Shown here in pieces: positions 35,228 to 36,254 of a stretch of DNA of 36,254 nt. A program made the translations under genes and the position numbers. The stretch is from an uncultured Prevotella sp. (GTDB taxonomy: Bacteria; Bacteroidota; Bacteroidia; Bacteroidales; Bacteroidaceae), in the NCBI GenBank assembly GCA_934217675.1, contig CAKQCV010000021.1, positions 1 through 36,254 on the forward strand. Reading direction: 5' to 3'. The first letter of the stretch is position 1. Each line of letters opens with the position of its first letter. The notes beneath the pieces were generated by a model. It searched no databases, was not told where the DNA came from, and saw only the letters and a list, made by a program, of their open reading frames with translations.

Positions 35228-35319
35228 TTTATCCCTCATCCCTCACTTTTTTACATTATCTCATTTATAGTCAACACATTAAGGAAGTGAGGGATAAGGT
35301 GAGAGATGTGAGGGATAAA
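35228..35319. repeat. Inverted repeat built from ATCCCTC/GAGGGAT units
   Basis: The left side holds two units (TTTATCCCTCA at 35228-35238 and ATCCCTCACTT at 35238-35248). The right side holds their complements (AAGTGAGGGAT at 35285-35295 and TGAGGGATAAA at 35309-35319), with a degenerate unit (GGTGAGAGAT) between them. Inner and outer arms each match over 11 bp. The 36-bp centre is AT-rich. It starts 45 bp after the beta-galactosidase stop and could also act as its terminator. Confidence 0.8.
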
Positions 35320-35453
35320 ATATTAAATCTGACTTTCCTAAATTTTCTGCAGAACGTCACAAAGCCGTAATTACACTGATTGTGCAAACGCATTGCACCA
35401 TTAGTGCAGGCATACAGCACCAGCATTAAACCGGGAGAAAAGAGTTAAAACAT

Positions 35454-35484
35454 TTGGATAAACGGAACGTCACTCGTACCTTTG
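35454..35484 (+). promoter_or_regulatory. Promoter for the LytS-type kinase gene
   Basis: TTTG (35454-35457), 19 bp, TACCTTTG (35477-35484), a strong match to the Bacteroidota consensus. It gives a leader of about 57 nt. Confidence 0.65.
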
Positions 35485-35547
35485 CATAAGGTAAAAATAA
35501 ACGAACAAGTATAGACAGCCAAAGTATAGCCTGTCTCATAAAAAACA

Positions 35548-36126
35548 ATGACAAAATCAGACAGAAATAAAGTTATGGCAAAAGAGTGGATTGCTTTCAC
35601 TCTTATATTTTTCTTCCTGTATGATGTAATATGGGCAATTGCTGATTTCAAGGACTTTAAACAGAATTTCGAAAATGATTATCTTTGCCTGTTCTTGGAT
35701 CTTATCTATTGCGGAATATTTTCATTTGTAAGTTTGTCGACAAATTATTTCTTGTTTAAGCATAAATTCTTTAATTTGGCTGGAACAGAACGTGGGCGGT
35801 TTCTAAAAGGCATAGCTGTTACAATCGTTGTAAATCTATTCATAGCAGGACTTTTTGACTTGTTGATAAACCTTATAGACCCCGAATTTATGGAATACGA
35901 TGTTTGGGGTACATATTTTCTCTTCGGAATAATAGCAAGTCTTTTGGCTCTTATACACTTGCTGTTGCACTACTCAGACCTCATGATACGGATGGCAAAG
36001 GAGAATGTTAGCTTGCAAAAAAAATATCTGAAACTTCAGTTAGACCCTCATTTCGTCTTCAACAGTTTGAGTTCACTGGCTGGTATGATAGACGTAGACC
36101 CACAAATGGCTGAAGAATATGTGGTC
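35548..36126 (+). pseudogene. LytS-type sensor histidine kinase, interrupted by an insertion sequence
   Basis: The N-terminal 193 residues of a His_kinase (PF06580, LytS/YehU) protein. Four membrane helices lie at about 13-32, 47-70, 88-110 and 121-141, followed by a coiled stretch and the phospho-acceptor region LQLDPHFVFNSLSSLAGMID with His168. Homologues continue after EEYVV into a full kinase domain with an ATP-binding site. Here the frame instead runs into foreign sequence and stops at 36171 after 14 unrelated residues. The ATPase part is missing, so the truncated product cannot be a working kinase. No LytR-type regulator is visible; it would be expected beyond the insertion. Confidence 0.85.
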
Positions 36127-36254
36127 ACCTGCAAAAGCGTGTGGATTAAGCATAAATCTTTGTTAGTCTGAAAAGGAAAAAACTTCTTGTCAATAATTCC
36201 ACGAAGCTGTGCCCTAAAATGCTTGATCTTGGCGTTTAGTGACTCCGCTGCAGC
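36127..36254 (-). mobile_element. Terminal part of an insertion sequence (ISL3-superfamily/ISAon1-like transposase tail)
   Basis: Read on the minus strand from the window edge, the DNA encodes AAESLNAKIKHFRAQLRG and then IIDKK, the conserved end of ISL3-type (ISAon1-like) transposases common in Bacteroidota. The Glu of AES is the likely last acidic residue of the DDE site. The expected next residues FFLFRLTKIYA appear only after a +1 shift at a T6 run (36177-36182 on the plus strand) and reach a stop at 36146-36148. The element's outer end is placed near 36127, where kinase homology stops. Its terminal inverted repeat and target duplication cannot be confirmed because the other end lies outside the window. 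Confidence 0.8.

Larger units (their letters stand above)
35183..35547. other. Intergenic region with repeat hairpin, candidate operator and promoter
   Basis: 365 bp without a gene. It contains the inverted-repeat element at 35228-35319, a GTGCAA/TTGCAC palindrome at 35382-35398, and the kinase promoter at 35454-35484. The 63 bp between the promoter and the kinase ATG show nothing further. Confidence 0.7.

Overview
The window looks like chromosomal DNA from a gut or oral Bacteroidota, most likely a Prevotella/Segatella- or Bacteroides-type anaerobe. The evidence is the protein families (an Oar-like TonB-dependent receptor, secreted GH2 and GH78 glycosidases, AsnA, flavodiiron protein with rubredoxin, an Rpn-type nuclease), the weak Shine-Dalgarno sequences, and repeated copies of the Bacteroidota promoter pattern (TTTG or TTG, 19-21 bp, TAnnTTTG) in front of the genes. 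No rRNA, tRNA or CRISPR array was recognised.

Layout. 1-2693: the 3' part of mfd, then a sodium:solute symporter. 2795-3307: a histidine phosphatase on the minus strand. 3308-4313: about 1 kb without a gene, holding two elaborate inverted-repeat elements. 4314-5694: a flavodiiron protein and rubredoxin operon (O2/NO reduction). 5948-7303: an unrecognised lipoprotein with its own promoter and terminator. 7557-13137: a three-gene heavy-metal RND efflux operon (CzcB, CzcA and CzcC-like) with a candidate operator. 13145-13666: a YbaK/ProX-type tRNA-editing domain protein. 13879-14787: an Rpn/PD-(D/E)XK nuclease-family protein. 14894-21317 (minus): a secreted glycan-degradation pair, a GH78 rhamnosidase fused to a BNR/Asp-box beta-propeller followed by a GH2 enzyme. 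21550-22587: asnA. 22653-28386 (minus): a TonB-dependent receptor followed 10 bp later by a membrane histidine kinase with a substrate-binding-protein-like sensor. 28662-31141: an operon of a DUF3737 beta-helix protein, a PatB/MalY aminotransferase and a small two-TM protein. 31198-31863 (minus): a HAD phosphatase. 32090-35182: a secreted LacZ-type GH2 beta-galactosidase. 35548-36126: the start of a LytS-type kinase cut off by an insertion sequence whose transposase tail runs to the window edge.

How the genes may work together. The GH78-propeller fusion and its GH2 partner are predicted to be exported and could act in sequence on a rhamnose-capped glycan, but no SusC/SusD pair is present, so this is not a classic polysaccharide utilisation locus. 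The TonB receptor and kinase look like one transcription unit that may couple uptake to sensing. Metal efflux and the FprA/rubredoxin pair are stress functions.

The most unusual DNA is non-coding: a hairpin of 9-bp GCGCC repeats (3619-3732), a 41-bp inverted repeat flanking tandem 45-bp units (3846-4091), and a second repeat-built hairpin (35228-35319) with an architecture like the first. I found no single obviously new multi-gene system. The strongest candidates for a second look are the GH78-propeller fusion, the receptor-kinase unit and these repeat elements.
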